Origin: Diogma glabrata
Lineage: Eukaryota; Arthropoda; Insecta; Diptera; Cylindrotomidae
Reading direction: 5' to 3'
Length of the DNA stretch: 64,000 nucleotides
Assembly (NCBI GenBank): GCA_963693315.1
Contig: OY856186.1
Location: 458,230,192 to 458,294,191, forward strand
Shown: positions 11,671 through 23,859 of the stretch, one piece after another
Layout of the letters: the number at the start of each line of letters is the position of its first letter
How positions within the stretch are numbered: the stretch's first letter is position 1
Program-made: the position numbers and the translations under genes
Notes under the pieces: model-generated
The model's database searches: none
Told to the model about the DNA's origin: nothing
What the model saw: only the letters and a program-made list of their open reading frames with translations

Positions 11671-11978
11671 ATATATGACATTACACTTAATTTTAATTAG
11701 AGCATTAGTAAAGTTTGTATGCCAATTTTCGTGTTGTTAAAATTAATTTATTGTGTAAGTTTTTCTCAGACAAGGTTTCCCAAACCGAAAAGTAGATTTA
11801 ATAAAATACCTGTGATATTAGATAATAAGTTTTTATGTAAGTAGCAATAGTTTTTATATACTTAAATGTTTAGTACAAAAGTTTATGTGAGACATTAGGT
11901 AAGAAAATCATTTTTACACTAATGTCTTGTTGCGTTGATGCATATAATGTATTAAGTTTTATTGACGATATATATATA

Positions 11979-13143
11979 AAGAAATTTACCGGCACTCTCA
12001 CGATCGCATTTCTTGACCTACACAGAAAATTTTTTCTGTTTACGTTGCGGCAAAAAATATCTAGGACAATTTCGCGAACTGGCCATATCCGGGTACAGGT
12101 TAAGTAACTAGAGCTAAAAAAGTCGAATAATCTAGTGCGTTATAACTTCCGTATGAATCATGATATTCTAAAAAATTTATCAATATTGAATATTTGAACA
12201 TATTTCTATCATTTATTTCCAAATAACAACCTTGGCGTTCCAGGTTCATGAAAAATCATCTGTTTTAATTTAATAAACTTTGCTGTCCTTGATTTTGCTG
12301 AAAATGGCCAATCTCACTTTCGAAAATTTATGCAGACGTTAACTAGAACATAAATCTTTTCAAAATTTAAAAAAAAGTAGTTCAAGTGTAGAGGTTGAGA
12401 CACCAGGGCTGTTAGAACGAAAACAAACGCAAACGGATGTGCCTTCCTAATTTTTGAGTTTATGTTGTTTAAACTATAACCTCCGAGATTTTCAGCTTTC
12501 TAACCCAAGAGGTTTCAATGTAATTAGCATTAAACCTAATGCATGCCATTCAATTACAACAACAACTTCCATAAAAATATAAAAATATCACATAGAAATA
12601 TTAAACAAATTATCTTTTGTTTTTTTTTTTGAGTTTTTATTTTTTTTCGCAAAAATTTAAAAAAAAATTAAAACAAAGCTGAGTCATTATTGTTTTAAAT
12701 TAAGGAATATTTTCCTATATATGCATATTGATTACACATTTACAAAAGTCTTCCTAAATTGTAGATATATGAATTATTTGAGGTGTAAAAGTTGTTTGAC
12801 AATTTTAGATTATAAAATTATGTGTGGTGGTGTTGTAGGTGTGACGTTGTGACGTTGTGACGTTGTGAGAACGTTTATTTGCTCTTTGGTGGATTTAATA
12901 CGTATGTTATTAAAAGTAGTATGTTATTAAAACCACATTAAATAAAATTGTTCCGAAATCGCATTGATAAAGTAGTTTCCGATAATGTATTTAGTTTGGC
13001 TTGATAAATTTTTTGGATTATTCTGAACTTGGACTATTCTACTTAAATTTTTTATTTAAAATAATCTGACACATCCAATTCTATTTGTACACAAAGCTGT
13101 CTGGTCCCGAAATCTACCTATTTCTAGCGGATATACGTGCCGC
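11979..13143 (+). mobile_element. Non-coding repeat family 'GTGCCGGT', copy A
   Basis: About 1.17 kb, beginning near TTACCGGCACTCTCACGATC and ending CCTATTTCTAGCGGATATAC-GTGCCGC. A full-length copy in the opposite orientation is at 25195-26376, a half copy at 36495-37247, and diverged pieces are at 17684-18205, 18390-18535 and 46110-46200. Internal landmarks include AAACAAACGCAAACGG and ACCAGGGCTGTTAGAACG. The ends are not inverted repeats and no coding is visible, so the class is unknown. Confidence 0.65.
12841..12868. repeat. Short tandem GTGACGTT
   Basis: Three to four copies of GTGACGTT inside copy A. The corresponding place in copy B (near 25470) has only one, so this is a local expansion. 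Confidence 0.7.
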
Positions 13144-13330
13144 ATGGACTTTTTTTTTGTTTTTTTAGAATCAGTGGGTCCTAAAACGTCGAGAAATGCC
13201 AAAAAAGTGGGGGTAAAAATTTCACTTTTGGCTCGAGAATGTAATACCGAAGTTAAACATTTATTTTTAGTGAAACAGCGAATTTATGAATTTTCTTATT
13301 GGAATATATGCATCACGATTTTGTAAATAC
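13144..13330 (-). repeat. Fragment of the composite repeat
   Basis: AGAATCAGTGGGTCCTAAAA, CGTCGAGAAATGC and AAGTGGGGG match 54755-54835 and the reverse complement of 420-500. The fragment is joined directly to the end of repeat copy A. The plus-strand 60-codon frame here is spurious. Confidence 0.55.
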
Positions 13331-13431
13331 ATCTACAGAAATAATATAAATGTTATTTTAAAATTTTCATAGCATGCTAATTTGAAACTTGAACATTAAA
13401 TTCTATACAAAAACAACTGTGTATTACTGTG

Positions 13432-13961
13432 GGTGCGTTCTACTAAGCGTTAACAACGCTCAAAATGACCCTTCATCCATTCCACTTGACGACGATGGCC
13501 GTTGTGGTCGCGGTGAAAACGTCACTAATAACGTCATAATTTTCGCTCACATCAAGCTCACAAAGACCCATCTCAAAAGGTGGGTTGAAGTGAATATTGA
13601 TAAGCTTAGCGCCATGTTTAAAATTTAAAATTAAAAATGCTGAAAACAAAAGCCAATTCGTATAAATCTTTTTTTACTCAAAATAATTTTCATACAAACT
13701 TGGTAAGTGAGTCAAACTCTCATTAGTAAAAGTTTTTTTATTGTGCGTGTGCCATAATTATTAAAGTTTATCGTTAAGACTTACAAATTGTAGCTTCTAT
13801 TTTATTTATTCAAACTCGCCATTTGTATTTTTTACGTCAACGAATAAAACCATCACATAATACATTCCACTTGAGTTTACAATTGTAACGCTCAGAAGAA
13901 AGTGGAACGAAAAAACAGCGGTTGTGAGCGTGATTGTCTTGAGTGCTTAGTGGAACGCACC
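13432..13961. mobile_element. MITE, possibly PIF/Harbinger-like
   Basis: The left end GGTGCGTTCTACTAAGCG and the reverse complement of the right end, GGTGCGTTCCACTAAGCA, form short terminal inverted repeats 530 bp apart. Ends of this GG-GCGTT type are common in Harbinger-group MITEs. I could not confirm a target duplication. Interior non-coding. Confidence 0.5.
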
Positions 13962-13963
13962 TT

Positions 13964-16900
13964 TTATGTTGTTCTTCTGAAAAATATTGAGTGATTGAGA
14001 AAAATTTAGTGGACACACCGTCAAACTTGAACCACCCACCATTTACCCACCAAGCGTTGGTTCACAAATTGAAAAAAAATGCTGACATTTCTTATGATTG
14101 CTTCAATTCCAACCGATTTCGACTATGTGTATCAAATTGATGGTTATTATTTAGCAACAACCGAAGTTACTGAAACGTACAAGTGATCAGAAAGCGAATA
14201 AGGAATTCGTTGTTTATTGAGGGTTTCTGAAGAATTATCCGAATCGTATGATGAAAAATGTTTGTATAAATTGTCATCAATCCTGTTGATACTATAAACG
14301 GGGTAGCTGACGTTTTTACTGAACAAGAGGATTTGACGTACTACATTCAACATTTAAGTTAATTTTTTTTCTATTATTACTATTCTGATTTTATTTTATT
14401 TTGTATATACATATTTTCTGAGATTTTCTGTCTTAAAATGATAAATTAAACTAAATTGAATTGGAAATTTTCTTAGGCTAGAGGCAATGTGTTAAAAATT
14501 TTACATATTTGTAACAGAAACCTGTTTATAACAATTATTTTTCTTCTTACTATTTGAAAGAAAATTTAATTTTAAGAGACATAAAGTTTGTACGAACATA
14601 TCGTTTGTTTCTTTGCAACATAACGTTGCGTTATTGCAAAATTTATTTTTTAATTTTTAGTTTGTTTCCAAAATTGTGTTTTTATTTAATTTTTTAATAA
14701 TAAAATAAAACAAAAGTAGATCATTTATTATTTGACTACATAACAATCTATTAAGTGGTTTCACTTATATATATATTCCCAGTTAAAGTTCAAAATTTCA
14801 ATATAGTACTATAAAAATAAGTATGTAATTTAGTAATTAATTTTAGCACAAATCTCTCGTGCTTAGTTTATAATTAAAATATATTTTCAACTCAAAAACT
14901 TTTTTAAATAATTTGATGTGTAATATTTACTTTTTGCGTGCAACAAATATTTTTGCATGCAAAAACTACTATTTTAAAGAATGACAAATTTTTTTTTTTT
15001 TGTGTATGTGTAACATATATATTTTAGGTGTATGTGTTACATATTTATTTCAGAACAAAATAGAATATATTTCGAATATATTGAATATATATAGTAAATG
15101 TGTTGTAAAAACTAATTTATGTAAGGACCAACCGAACTAAATCTCAAACTAAGCCACAACGGTGATACAAAGTTACTTTGGCCAAGCCACCATCGCTCCA
15201 TGATAGCCTTGTATGAAATAAAGTGACTCATTGTTTTATAAAACTTAAACTAAAATAATCAAGCCGTCGCCGATGTTCTTATTGTAATTAGAAGCTAAAA
15301 TTTTGCACTGTAGTAAGTTAAGTTGCAAAATTAATCGATTTAAGGAATAATATTTGTACTTGCGTGTATTAACGAATTTAAGATTATTTTATGGAAGTAA
15401 TTTAAAACATAAAACAAAAAAAGTACTATCTTTTGTATGCTATGTATTCACTAATATCTATTTATTCCGTTGAAGTATTAGGTATTATACGCGAAAAGAA
15501 AATACAATGAAAACCAATTAGTAGTATATGTATCCTAGTGTGATGATAAACCTGTTTAATATTTCATAAGACCAAATAAAAAAACGTTTTATTATTTATT
15601 TGCTTTTATTTTATGTCATTAACATAATCTTATCACAATCGCATGAACATTATAATCCAATATTGTCCCAAAGGGCCCAATTTATAATATTTTTTTTATT
15701 GCAATAAAAAATTTATAAGAAAGACAATGTTTATTTTTTTATTTTGTCTTTCGATGAGAGAGACTGACATAGTTCAGATATTATACCTTGATAGATAAGA
15801 GCTTCAAGAAGTTTTAACAACGAAACTTAATCGATTCTCATCAAAATTCTATTCTTTTTTACAATATAGCAAAACATTGTACTTCCTTCCACACTGTAAT
15901 AAAAAAAACAAACGTAAACCATCAAAATCATTGGAGGATATTTCTTATTTTATTAAGAGAATAAAAAAACTAAGATATAAAATAATAAAAATCCATTACA
16001 AGGTGTTTCTGCCTTATTTGATTTATTTGAATTTGTTCAAAGTTTTGTTTATAATTTTTTTCTTTCTTGGTTTAATATTTTTATGTGTTTACTTAAAAAA
16101 ATGATATAAAATAAAATTTAAAATTATAACTATTTTTTATTTACATTTTATTATATTGAATTTTTTTTGTTTCAAGTTGAAATGAAAGTGTATATAACAT
16201 TAATTTAACAAAGTTGTGCTCGTATAAAAAATAATGCAGCTTGAAATCATTTGTGAGCTACGATTGATACAACTTGGAATTCTGATATGCGAATCAAATC
16301 AAAGATATTCGACGGGATGTGCAAAAATTAAAAATTAATATAAATAAAGAAATCATTCGTTTTAACATATCTTAACTAGCAACCTGTTGTAAGGTCGATA
16401 AAAGGAACTAACTTTACTGAACACAATTATATTATATAATCAAAAGAAATAAAATGTTTGATATAAATGAAAATAAAATTAAAAAAAAAGATAATAAAAC
16501 TGAAACTGGTGGGTACACAATGTAGTAGTAGTTATAGGGACTAAAAGTTTGCGTGCTACGATTTTTATCGTCTCCCAACGTATACGTTCAATTTAAATAA
16601 TTTATCAATTTTATTTTAATTTTAATTTAATGTTTATGTTTTATTTAATTAAATTTGATTATTTTTGGTTTTGGTTTGCAAATTTATTGTTTTTTGATTG
16701 GAAATGTTGATAGATGAAATTTTGCCCCTTACTTTGTTCAAATTAAGATAATCATGTTTTTGTAGAAATTATCAAATTATTTACTATATATAAGCAGAAA
16801 TTAGTTAAAAAAGTCTGAATATAGTCAAGGCCAGAAAGAGCAAGCCCTATTGGGGTAATCTGATGTGGACCTGAAATAGAATACTATTTTAGGGTTAACC

Positions 16901-17090
16901 TTATTTGAATATATCCGGCACTGATTTGGTTTTTCGTATTTGGTCCTATTTGAGGACTAAAAAAATTTCTGCTCGGGACGTTGCTGGCGAACGAGGGTGA
17001 TAGATTTAAAAAGAAAAAAATGTTTTTTGCAGAAAATGGATTGAACGGAAATTGTCACCGACACTGAAACATATAAAATGAAACATAATA
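13964..17090. other. Long AT-rich stretch, no gene recognised
   Basis: Only short open frames without recognisable motifs. The small plus-strand frame at 15877-16104 is Lys/Ile/Leu/Phe-rich and reads as AT-driven noise. It could be intron or intergenic DNA. Confidence 0.5.
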
Positions 17091-17269
17091 TTACAGAATT
17101 GTTTAAGATTGTTATTTATTCAAAAAATTAGAATTTGTCTAATGGCTTTTGTCTTGACTATCTGTACTTCTAACTTTATTTTCATTTCATCCATCTTATC
17201 ATGAAATATTATCCAATGTTGGATTGTATTACTTGATAGGATTAATTGTTTAGATATCCATTCCTTAAA

Positions 17270-17375
17270 TGCAAATATAAGAAACAAGTATTTGCGTCCG
17301 CATCTACATCTTAGAACGCATGCTGTTGTGTAAAATCTACGTCTTAAAATCTGTGTGACACATATTGTAATTCTT
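17270..17375 (+). repeat. LINE 3' tail-like repeat, copy 1
   Basis: TTTGCGTCCGCATCTACATC, AACGCATGCTGTTGTG and GTGTGACACATATTGTAATT match in order 21110-21240 (plus), 38137-38222 (minus) and 40140-40215 (minus). At 38137 the repeat directly follows a LINE RT fragment, so it is probably the 3' UTR end of that LINE family. Confidence 0.5.
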
Positions 17376-17683
17376 ACAACTCATTTTATTAAAAAAAAAA
17401 TTCAAATTGCTTAATGCCTATACAAAACAATTTAAAAGTTTTGCTACAAACGGATTTGGAAAAGTGCATAAAAAATTACCCGATTTAGAAAAAGCTATTT
17501 TAGTTGTTTTGATAAAAAAATTCAAGGAAATTTAAGACTATGGCATTTGGAATGGAAGGCTAAGTAAACCTTGATTAAAAAACTTAAATATATTTGTAAC
17601 GACTTTGTAGAATTGAGTTTGTTATTAGAAGTATATCGCAAAATCGCTTTAAAAATTTATAATCATAAACATAAAAAAGTCCG
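17376..17683. other. AT-rich spacer, nothing recognised
   Basis: No gene, repeat partner or RNA seen. Confidence 0.4.
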
Positions 17684-18205
17684 AGTGGCACGTATATCCG
17701 CTAGAAATAGGTAGATTTCGAGATCAGACAGCTTTGTGTGCCAGTAGAATCTGATGTATCAGATTAGTTTAAACAAAACAAACAGATATCGAACAATTTT
17801 AAAAAAAATTAGCTACATATAAGCAAAACTATATCTATCCAATTTTGCAACAAGCAAATATCAAATCTACCACAGAACATATGTGTGACAATTTATGACA
17901 CAAGCCTGCTCTATATCATATGTCGTGCAATTACTGCAAAATATCAAAATAGTTTATTTCTAAGAAAAAAAATTAATTTCTTCTATTCAAATCTTTTTAT
18001 TTTTTTTCATTGACTGTTATAAGGTTTTTTTAAATTGTAGTTCGGGATTACAATCGGGATTACATACCTCTCGTTCCTTAACCATGTGTTGGATTTTGCT
18101 GATTTACGAACCTGTCCAATTTTACTATTAGTAAAACACACATTTTTAAGAAATGGTTTTTGAACTGGCTCCACAAATGCGACCGTGAGAGTGCCGGTTG
18201 ATTCA
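17684..18205 (-). repeat. Family 'GTGCCGGT', diverged copy D
   Basis: It starts with TGGCACGTATATCCGCTAGA and ends with CGACCGTGAGAGTGCCGGTT, the same two ends as copy B in the same orientation, but with a shorter and diverged interior. The small minus-strand frame here is non-coding. Confidence 0.55.
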
Positions 18206-18389
18206 AACGCATTTTGTGTTTTACAAGCTTTTTTGTTGGAGCCGCTCACTCAGAATCCTCCAACTGCAGAGGTCCATTTTTTGAAAGAAATTGATTAAAA
18301 AGGTTTCAAAGATTCTAAATTTCTGAAATTTTTAAAAATATTAATATCCAAACGGCCGTTATAAAGGATCTAAAAAACAGACTTTTTTT

Positions 18390-18535
18390 TCTAGTACAAA
18401 GCCTCTAGTTTCTTAACCATGTCTCGGATTAGACTGATTTACGAACTTGTCCAAGATATTAATAAAACACACATTTTTAGAAAACGTTGTTTGATCTGGC
18501 TTTACAAAAGCGACCGTGGGAGTGTCGGTTGTTTC
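18390..18535 (-). repeat. Family 'GTGCCGGT', partial copy E
   Basis: GATTTACGAACTTGTCCAAG and GCGACCGTGGGAGTGTCGGT repeat the end of copy D about 330 bp downstream, so the end of the element is duplicated in direct orientation. Confidence 0.5.
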
Positions 18536-18539
18536 AAAA

Positions 18540-20240
18540 AAAAATTTTTTTGCAAATTTTTTTTTCGTCTCCCCTTATCATCTATAGTCGTTTGGCACAA
18601 AAATTACAATAGGTAGGTAGACTTAAAAGCAGATATAAACACAAATTTATTATGCAATCAAGAATTGCATTTGATTTAAAGTAAAAGAAAAGATCGATTG
18701 CACATCAAATCTATAAACAAAACCGCGTATTTTCTTAGTATATATGTAAGCACATTTGCAACAAAAATCAAAACAAACGACATTGTTTGATTTTCAAAAT
18801 TCGAAATGTCAAAAGCTTTTCATGAAATCGATACACATTATATGTTGAACAAAACAATCAAACGATAAATATGTCAAAACCAAAACGTTAAACAAATGCC
18901 CATTTTAATGTTCATACAAATAAATATAATATATTATATTGAATACAATTTACAGTTCTTTAAGTTTTTTCAACAGGTTGAACTTTATTTCAATCGAAAC
19001 CAAAACAAAAATTGAAAATGGTGGTTTCGACTATTATTGAATTTAATTCTTTGATTAGTTGCTTAAAAAGTAAATTGTCTATTTTGCTATACAACCAATA
19101 ATCTATAATTGTTCATAATTGATGATGTTGTCGAAACAATGTCGTAAATAGCATTAGTTTTTGTTAAAGAAAAAGAAAACAAAAAATGTTTTATCGAAAA
19201 TTCTCATCTTGAATGATGAATACATTATTATTACAAAATATTATTACTTTATTCCATAATATTTATTTAAAGCCGAAAAACAATGAGCATTCAAGAGAAA
19301 ATTTTGTCTTTTGAAATTAAATGTCAATTCAAAAGCTGAAGAAAGAAAATCCAATTTGTGATCGTTCAAATGAAGTTTCATTGATTTTATTTTATTCGCC
19401 GTTGTCTCGTTAATCGTGCATTGAATTGATTTTTATCAAAGAGTCAATTGAATCGAATATTTATTTCGTTTATTATATTGTTGTGTTCGATCGATCAATT
19501 GATGGGAGTATTGTAAGTAAACGAAAGAACAATTTTCTTGTATGTGCAAAGCCACGATACAAACTAATTCCATGCTGGTATCGTTACAAATAGCTATATA
19601 ATTAACACATTCATTAAATCGCCTTATTTTAACTAATTAATCAAACGAAACACAAAAAAATAAAATTGGTTTTATTTATTTCCCGGAAAACTATCAAAAT
19701 CTGTGCGAAAAGTAAAAAATTCAAATTAAAAATCGAATAAGATGAATTTATAAGTTTCGCCGCAGGTAATCGATTTGCGATCCTAATAAGCTGTCACAAA
19801 CATAAATTCAACAATTTTTATGAATTATGTTTTATTTATGGTTTTCTAAAATACTTTTATATTTGTTATTCTTATATTTTATTTCGTTGTTTAGAAATTA
19901 AATTTTAACTGTTTCCAGTTGATTCATGAATGAAATTTTGTGTTATGGCGTCAGGCTATTACTGGATGTTTGTTTAAAAATAGTATGCTGATGACAAGTT
20001 GATTCAGGAAAAAGGAAAGGATTTTTGATCAAAATTTCGGAAACGTAAGCCCTTATCAATAAACAATTTCATTTATACACAACTGATCACCACAACTAAT
20101 ATTTAGCTTCACTTGTCTTATGTCAAATCAATTATTTTTTGTTTTCCTCTCTTTGTCTCAGAGAGAAACATTTATGTCTAGGAAATTAAAATAGGAAAAA
20201 TTGCCACCGATTGTCAGTCGAATTTTCTAACAGTTTACTA
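18540..20240. other. AT-rich stretch, no gene recognised
   Basis: No coding, RNA or repeat signal beyond simple AT richness. Confidence 0.45.
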
Positions 20241-20241
20241 T

Positions 20242-20701
20242 AGTAGAATTTTTTTGCCAGCGTATTTTTGACAGATAGGACGCAGCAAGAGATAAAAGAT
20301 GAAACAAAAAGTAAAACAGAGATGTTTTATTTATTTTGGGATAAATTTGTTTTCAAAACAATTATATTAGTTAAATTTCTACTTCTAGTTCGTACCATTT
20401 GTTTGTTGTAATATTTGTTTACATAGGCGTCGTTATTTTTATTATAATTATTTTTAAATATCAAAATTTTGTTATATTTCCTACAAAATCATTAATATTT
20501 CTACTAGTTTTTGGGTTTCTATTATAAATGGTTGAATTTCAATACTAATTTATAAATTTTATGCGTTTTTTTGTCCATTTCAATGGGACCCCAATAGATT
20601 TTTTTAATACTTTAATCGAGACACTGAATATTCCGCGCTTGTGCACACAATATGCGCATAACAAACAAATTTCCTGTTCGCTGGCAAAAAAATTCTACTA
20701 T
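20242..20701. mobile_element. Short MITE with TA-type ends
   Basis: TAGTAGAATTTTTTTGCCAG (left) and CTGGCAAAAAAATTCTACTA (right) are inverted repeats about 460 bp apart, flanked by TA-containing sequence on both sides. This fits a Tc1/mariner-type MITE. Interior non-coding; the small frame at 20561-20821 crosses its edge and is not a gene. Confidence 0.6.
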
Positions 20702-21104
20702 ACATCAGTCAGAGCAAATAATCATCAATACTATATACATCAATACAGCTCTGCTCTACACTACTATATATTGCTCTACACTAAAGCACAACACAAGTTA
20801 TGTGTAAATCTGTTCATTTGATTCAAAATTGTATAATTATTGGGAGTTTTTTTTAAATCTATATAAGAAAAAGCCGTACCACAAAAAAAAGAAGGCAGTG
20901 GTAAGGACTGCCGACAGAAGTGAAAACTTAAATCTGTGAAATAGCTGTTTTTTTGTATCTTCCAATTATTGTAGCATTGGAAATTGAAATTTCAGAATAT
21001 TTAAATTAAAATTATTAAAATTATTCTGGGTTTCACATCTATCAGCATTCCAAGCAATTATTGTATACATTTTTATATTTAAAATAATCAGCATATATCA
21101 TATA

Positions 21105-21235
21105 AAAATTTGCGTCTATCAACACCTTAGAAAGCATGTTGTTGTGGGACCTTGTTCTTAAAAGATTTTTATGTGTTGTTGTGACACACCTTGTAATTTC
21201 TACTACCGAACACATTTTATTTAATAAAAAAAATA
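21105..21235 (+). repeat. LINE 3' tail-like repeat, copy 2
   Basis: TTGCGTCTATCAACACCTTA, GCATGTTGTTGTGGGACC and TATGTGTTGTTGTGACACA match the LINE tail at 38137-38222 in the opposite orientation. Confidence 0.55.
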
Positions 21236-21425
21236 GCGTATCATCAAAGAATATTTCATAACTTAGAGTAAGGGATGGTATCGTTGATTGAAAATACTTC
21301 ATCCGCCAGCACCCCTAAGATATCACCTTGGCTAATGAGATTGCCCTGCTATTGCCAGTGGTATACGATATCTCAAGATAACTCATATGCCAATAGCAGG
21401 GACTAAAGTACGCGGGGTTGTCACA
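21236..21425 (+). repeat. Dispersed repeat shared with 40545-40760
   Basis: AGCACCCCTAAGATATCACC and ATGCCAATAGCAGGGACT occur in both copies in the same orientation, along with the preceding AAGAATAT-CATA block. Both copies lie near a LINE tail. The sequence includes repeated GATATCTCA half-sites. Class unknown. Confidence 0.6.
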
Positions 21426-21429
21426 CCCA

Positions 21430-23066
21430 CAGACCAACAATTTTAAATTTTACAAATCTTCGGATGATTGCCATCCATGTTTAATCATACAAAAGCTATG
21501 CTTCTTTGTATAGAATTTATGCGATTTCCATCTCGTAATTGTGCGCTTAATATCGATATAATCGATGTTATCAAGTATCAAGGTTACAAGTATTAAGTCT
21601 TCACTTCATTTTAAAAACATGTATTACATACAATTCCAAATTAACAACATATTTGGTGAAGATGATAAAATTTGTAACATCATGATGTGTTAATTTCTAA
21701 TACATATAATTTTGATGTACAAATGTAATTGTTTCAGGTTATACTATCTTTCTTACGTTATTTTTAATTTCATAAAAATTATGTTCAACAAAGAAAACAT
21801 TGATCAAAGCAAACTACCGTTTAAAACGATAGTTAAATAAAAAGCAAATTAAGTGTACAAAACAACTTCCCAAATTTTCATCATGATTAATGTATTAATG
21901 CATAAAGGACAAACACACATACTTTCAATTTTATATATATTCAATATTTATTTAGCATGATGACTCGAATGCAAATTGCAAAAGACAGTAGCAATATAAC
22001 TTTAAAAAACTGCGTAGCAATTTTTTAAAATTCGTAAGAAGAAATGTTTATTATTTTTATGAATTCATGAATAAAAAAAATAATTTTAATGGTATACTCA
22101 CTCACCTACAGAACATCAGTCGAGTCGAGCGCGATATCCACATCGCAGATTGAAACATTAAAAATTGATAGATTTATTTCATATTCAAAAAAAATATTTT
22201 TTTGTTCTTCAAAAATGCATATTAAAATTGATGACGCGAATATATAAATTTTACTCCGTACAAAATTTCATAACGCGGCTAAAGAAGTTTTCACTTCAAA
22301 AATAATAGTTTCTCCCTCCCTGCGACTGTATAAAAAGAAATTAACACAAAATAACGTTTTAGCTTTGATTATAACCAAACATATAATTTTGGATATTTTA
22401 TCAATTAAAAATAGATTTGTCCATAATGAAAAAAGTTTAACAGCAAGTTGTCATAATTTACTTTAAAAATATGTATTTACATAATTTAAATTTTTGTTCG
22501 TGTTGTTAGAAAATATTGCTTGTCCATTATAAAATAAATCATCACTGATGATAACACAATAAATTTAACTTACTCTCGTAATTAATTTCATTCATTTTAT
22601 AAAAATTAGCACAACTATGACGAAAACAATTACCATTTTTTTCGTTTTAAATTATTTAATTGTTTTTAATTTCTAATTTAATATAAAAGCTTATGGTTGT
22701 AAATAATAACAAATGAAGATGGCGAAAAGAGAAATTGAATATGACATATCAGTGATCACCATTTGTTATGTCTCTCTTCATACAATTATTTTGAATTTAT
22801 GTTCTCTCTTTATTTATACATATATGCTCGAAGTTTATACAACAAGAAAAACTACCTTGATAAGTAAATTTTAAAATTGCAAAAAAAAAAAAACAAAAAT
22901 TTGTACAAAAACTGTAAAAATGTTATAAATTTAAAAAATTATTTTAAAAAAACCCAAATTGATTGTATAAGAACACTTGTTTTTGTTAATTTTGGTAAAA
23001 CAAATTGTAGTTTTTACAAAAAAATTTGTGTGTTTTAGAAAATAGAAAATTTAAATATTTTTTTAT
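21430..23066. other. AT-rich stretch, no gene recognised
   Basis: Nothing supported as a gene or repeat. Confidence 0.45.
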
Positions 23067-23856
23067 AGGCCCATAGAATTACGGATTGTAGGTGTTGTTG
23101 TCGGTTACAGGTCGGAATTTTTTTTAATCTCTGGGGGAGGGTACTTACATAATGGACCGTCCGAGTCCACTAGTAACATTCCAGTCTCCGTAACCTGGGG
23201 ACTGGAGTTATTCAACAAATTCGGCGGGAATTTTGTTTTTTTGCTAAGCTGACATTTTACCAATAAATTTATTTTTAATAAAAAAAAAAACACATTTTAC
23301 CCTTTCGGTTGTCGTCAAGCAGATCGGATAAAAACTCAGACCTTGCGGCCTGCCCAAATTTAACAACTTTTTTTCAGACTTTAAATGCAAAATGGAACTG
23401 TGCAAAAACTATTAAGCCGAATGAAATGTTCTAAAGTTTATATTTTTTGTTGAGGTTTCAGCTACAAAGAGGGGTCAATTATATTATAAACAATTATTTG
23501 CAGATAACTAGATTCAACAGAAAAATATCGTTTTTTAGATATTTTTTCGCAGTTATTTGCAAAAAATTGCAACAAAAATTTTTTTTGTTTTTTTTTTTTA
23601 TTTTAAGTCATAGAAAAACATTTGAGGAACAAGAACGTTCCATGGCACCAGTATCCTAAAGTGCACCATTTACGAGCTACATATATCGCTTACAAGGAAG
23701 CAAAAAAAATTTTCAGACGAATTTGTTGAATAACTGAGGGCGAGTGGGCTCGGCAGGTCCATTACGTGAATAACTTCCGCCAGAGATTAAAAAAAATTTG
23801 ACCTGTAAGCGACAACAACACGTAAGCCATATCTTTTTCCGTTATTCTATGGGCCT
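23067..23856. mobile_element. Fold-back element with possible AT target duplication
   Basis: Arms of about 170 bp (23067-23240 and 23695-23856) pair, with mismatches, from AGGCCCATAGAAT at the outer end to GAATTTGTTGAATAA-like sequence at the inner end. The flanks carry AT on both sides, which would fit a 2-bp target duplication. The unpaired centre contains no domain; frames at 23105-23293 and 23447-23659 fall in the arms and centre and are not genes. Confidence 0.65.
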
Positions 23857-23859
23857 ATT

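Larger units (their letters stand above)
10609..11966 (-). mobile_element. Penelope-like element with inverted flanking arms
   Basis: Arms at 10709-11004 and 11671-11966 are inverted copies of about 296 bp, nearly identical over their length. The left arm is part of the 3' UTR of the GIY-YIG frame at 11347-11670. The right arm is the same sequence inverted and placed directly upstream of the truncated frame. Penelope-like elements are known for such inverted terminal arrangements. The minus-strand 3' end reaches the (AT)n tract at 10604. Confidence 0.65.
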
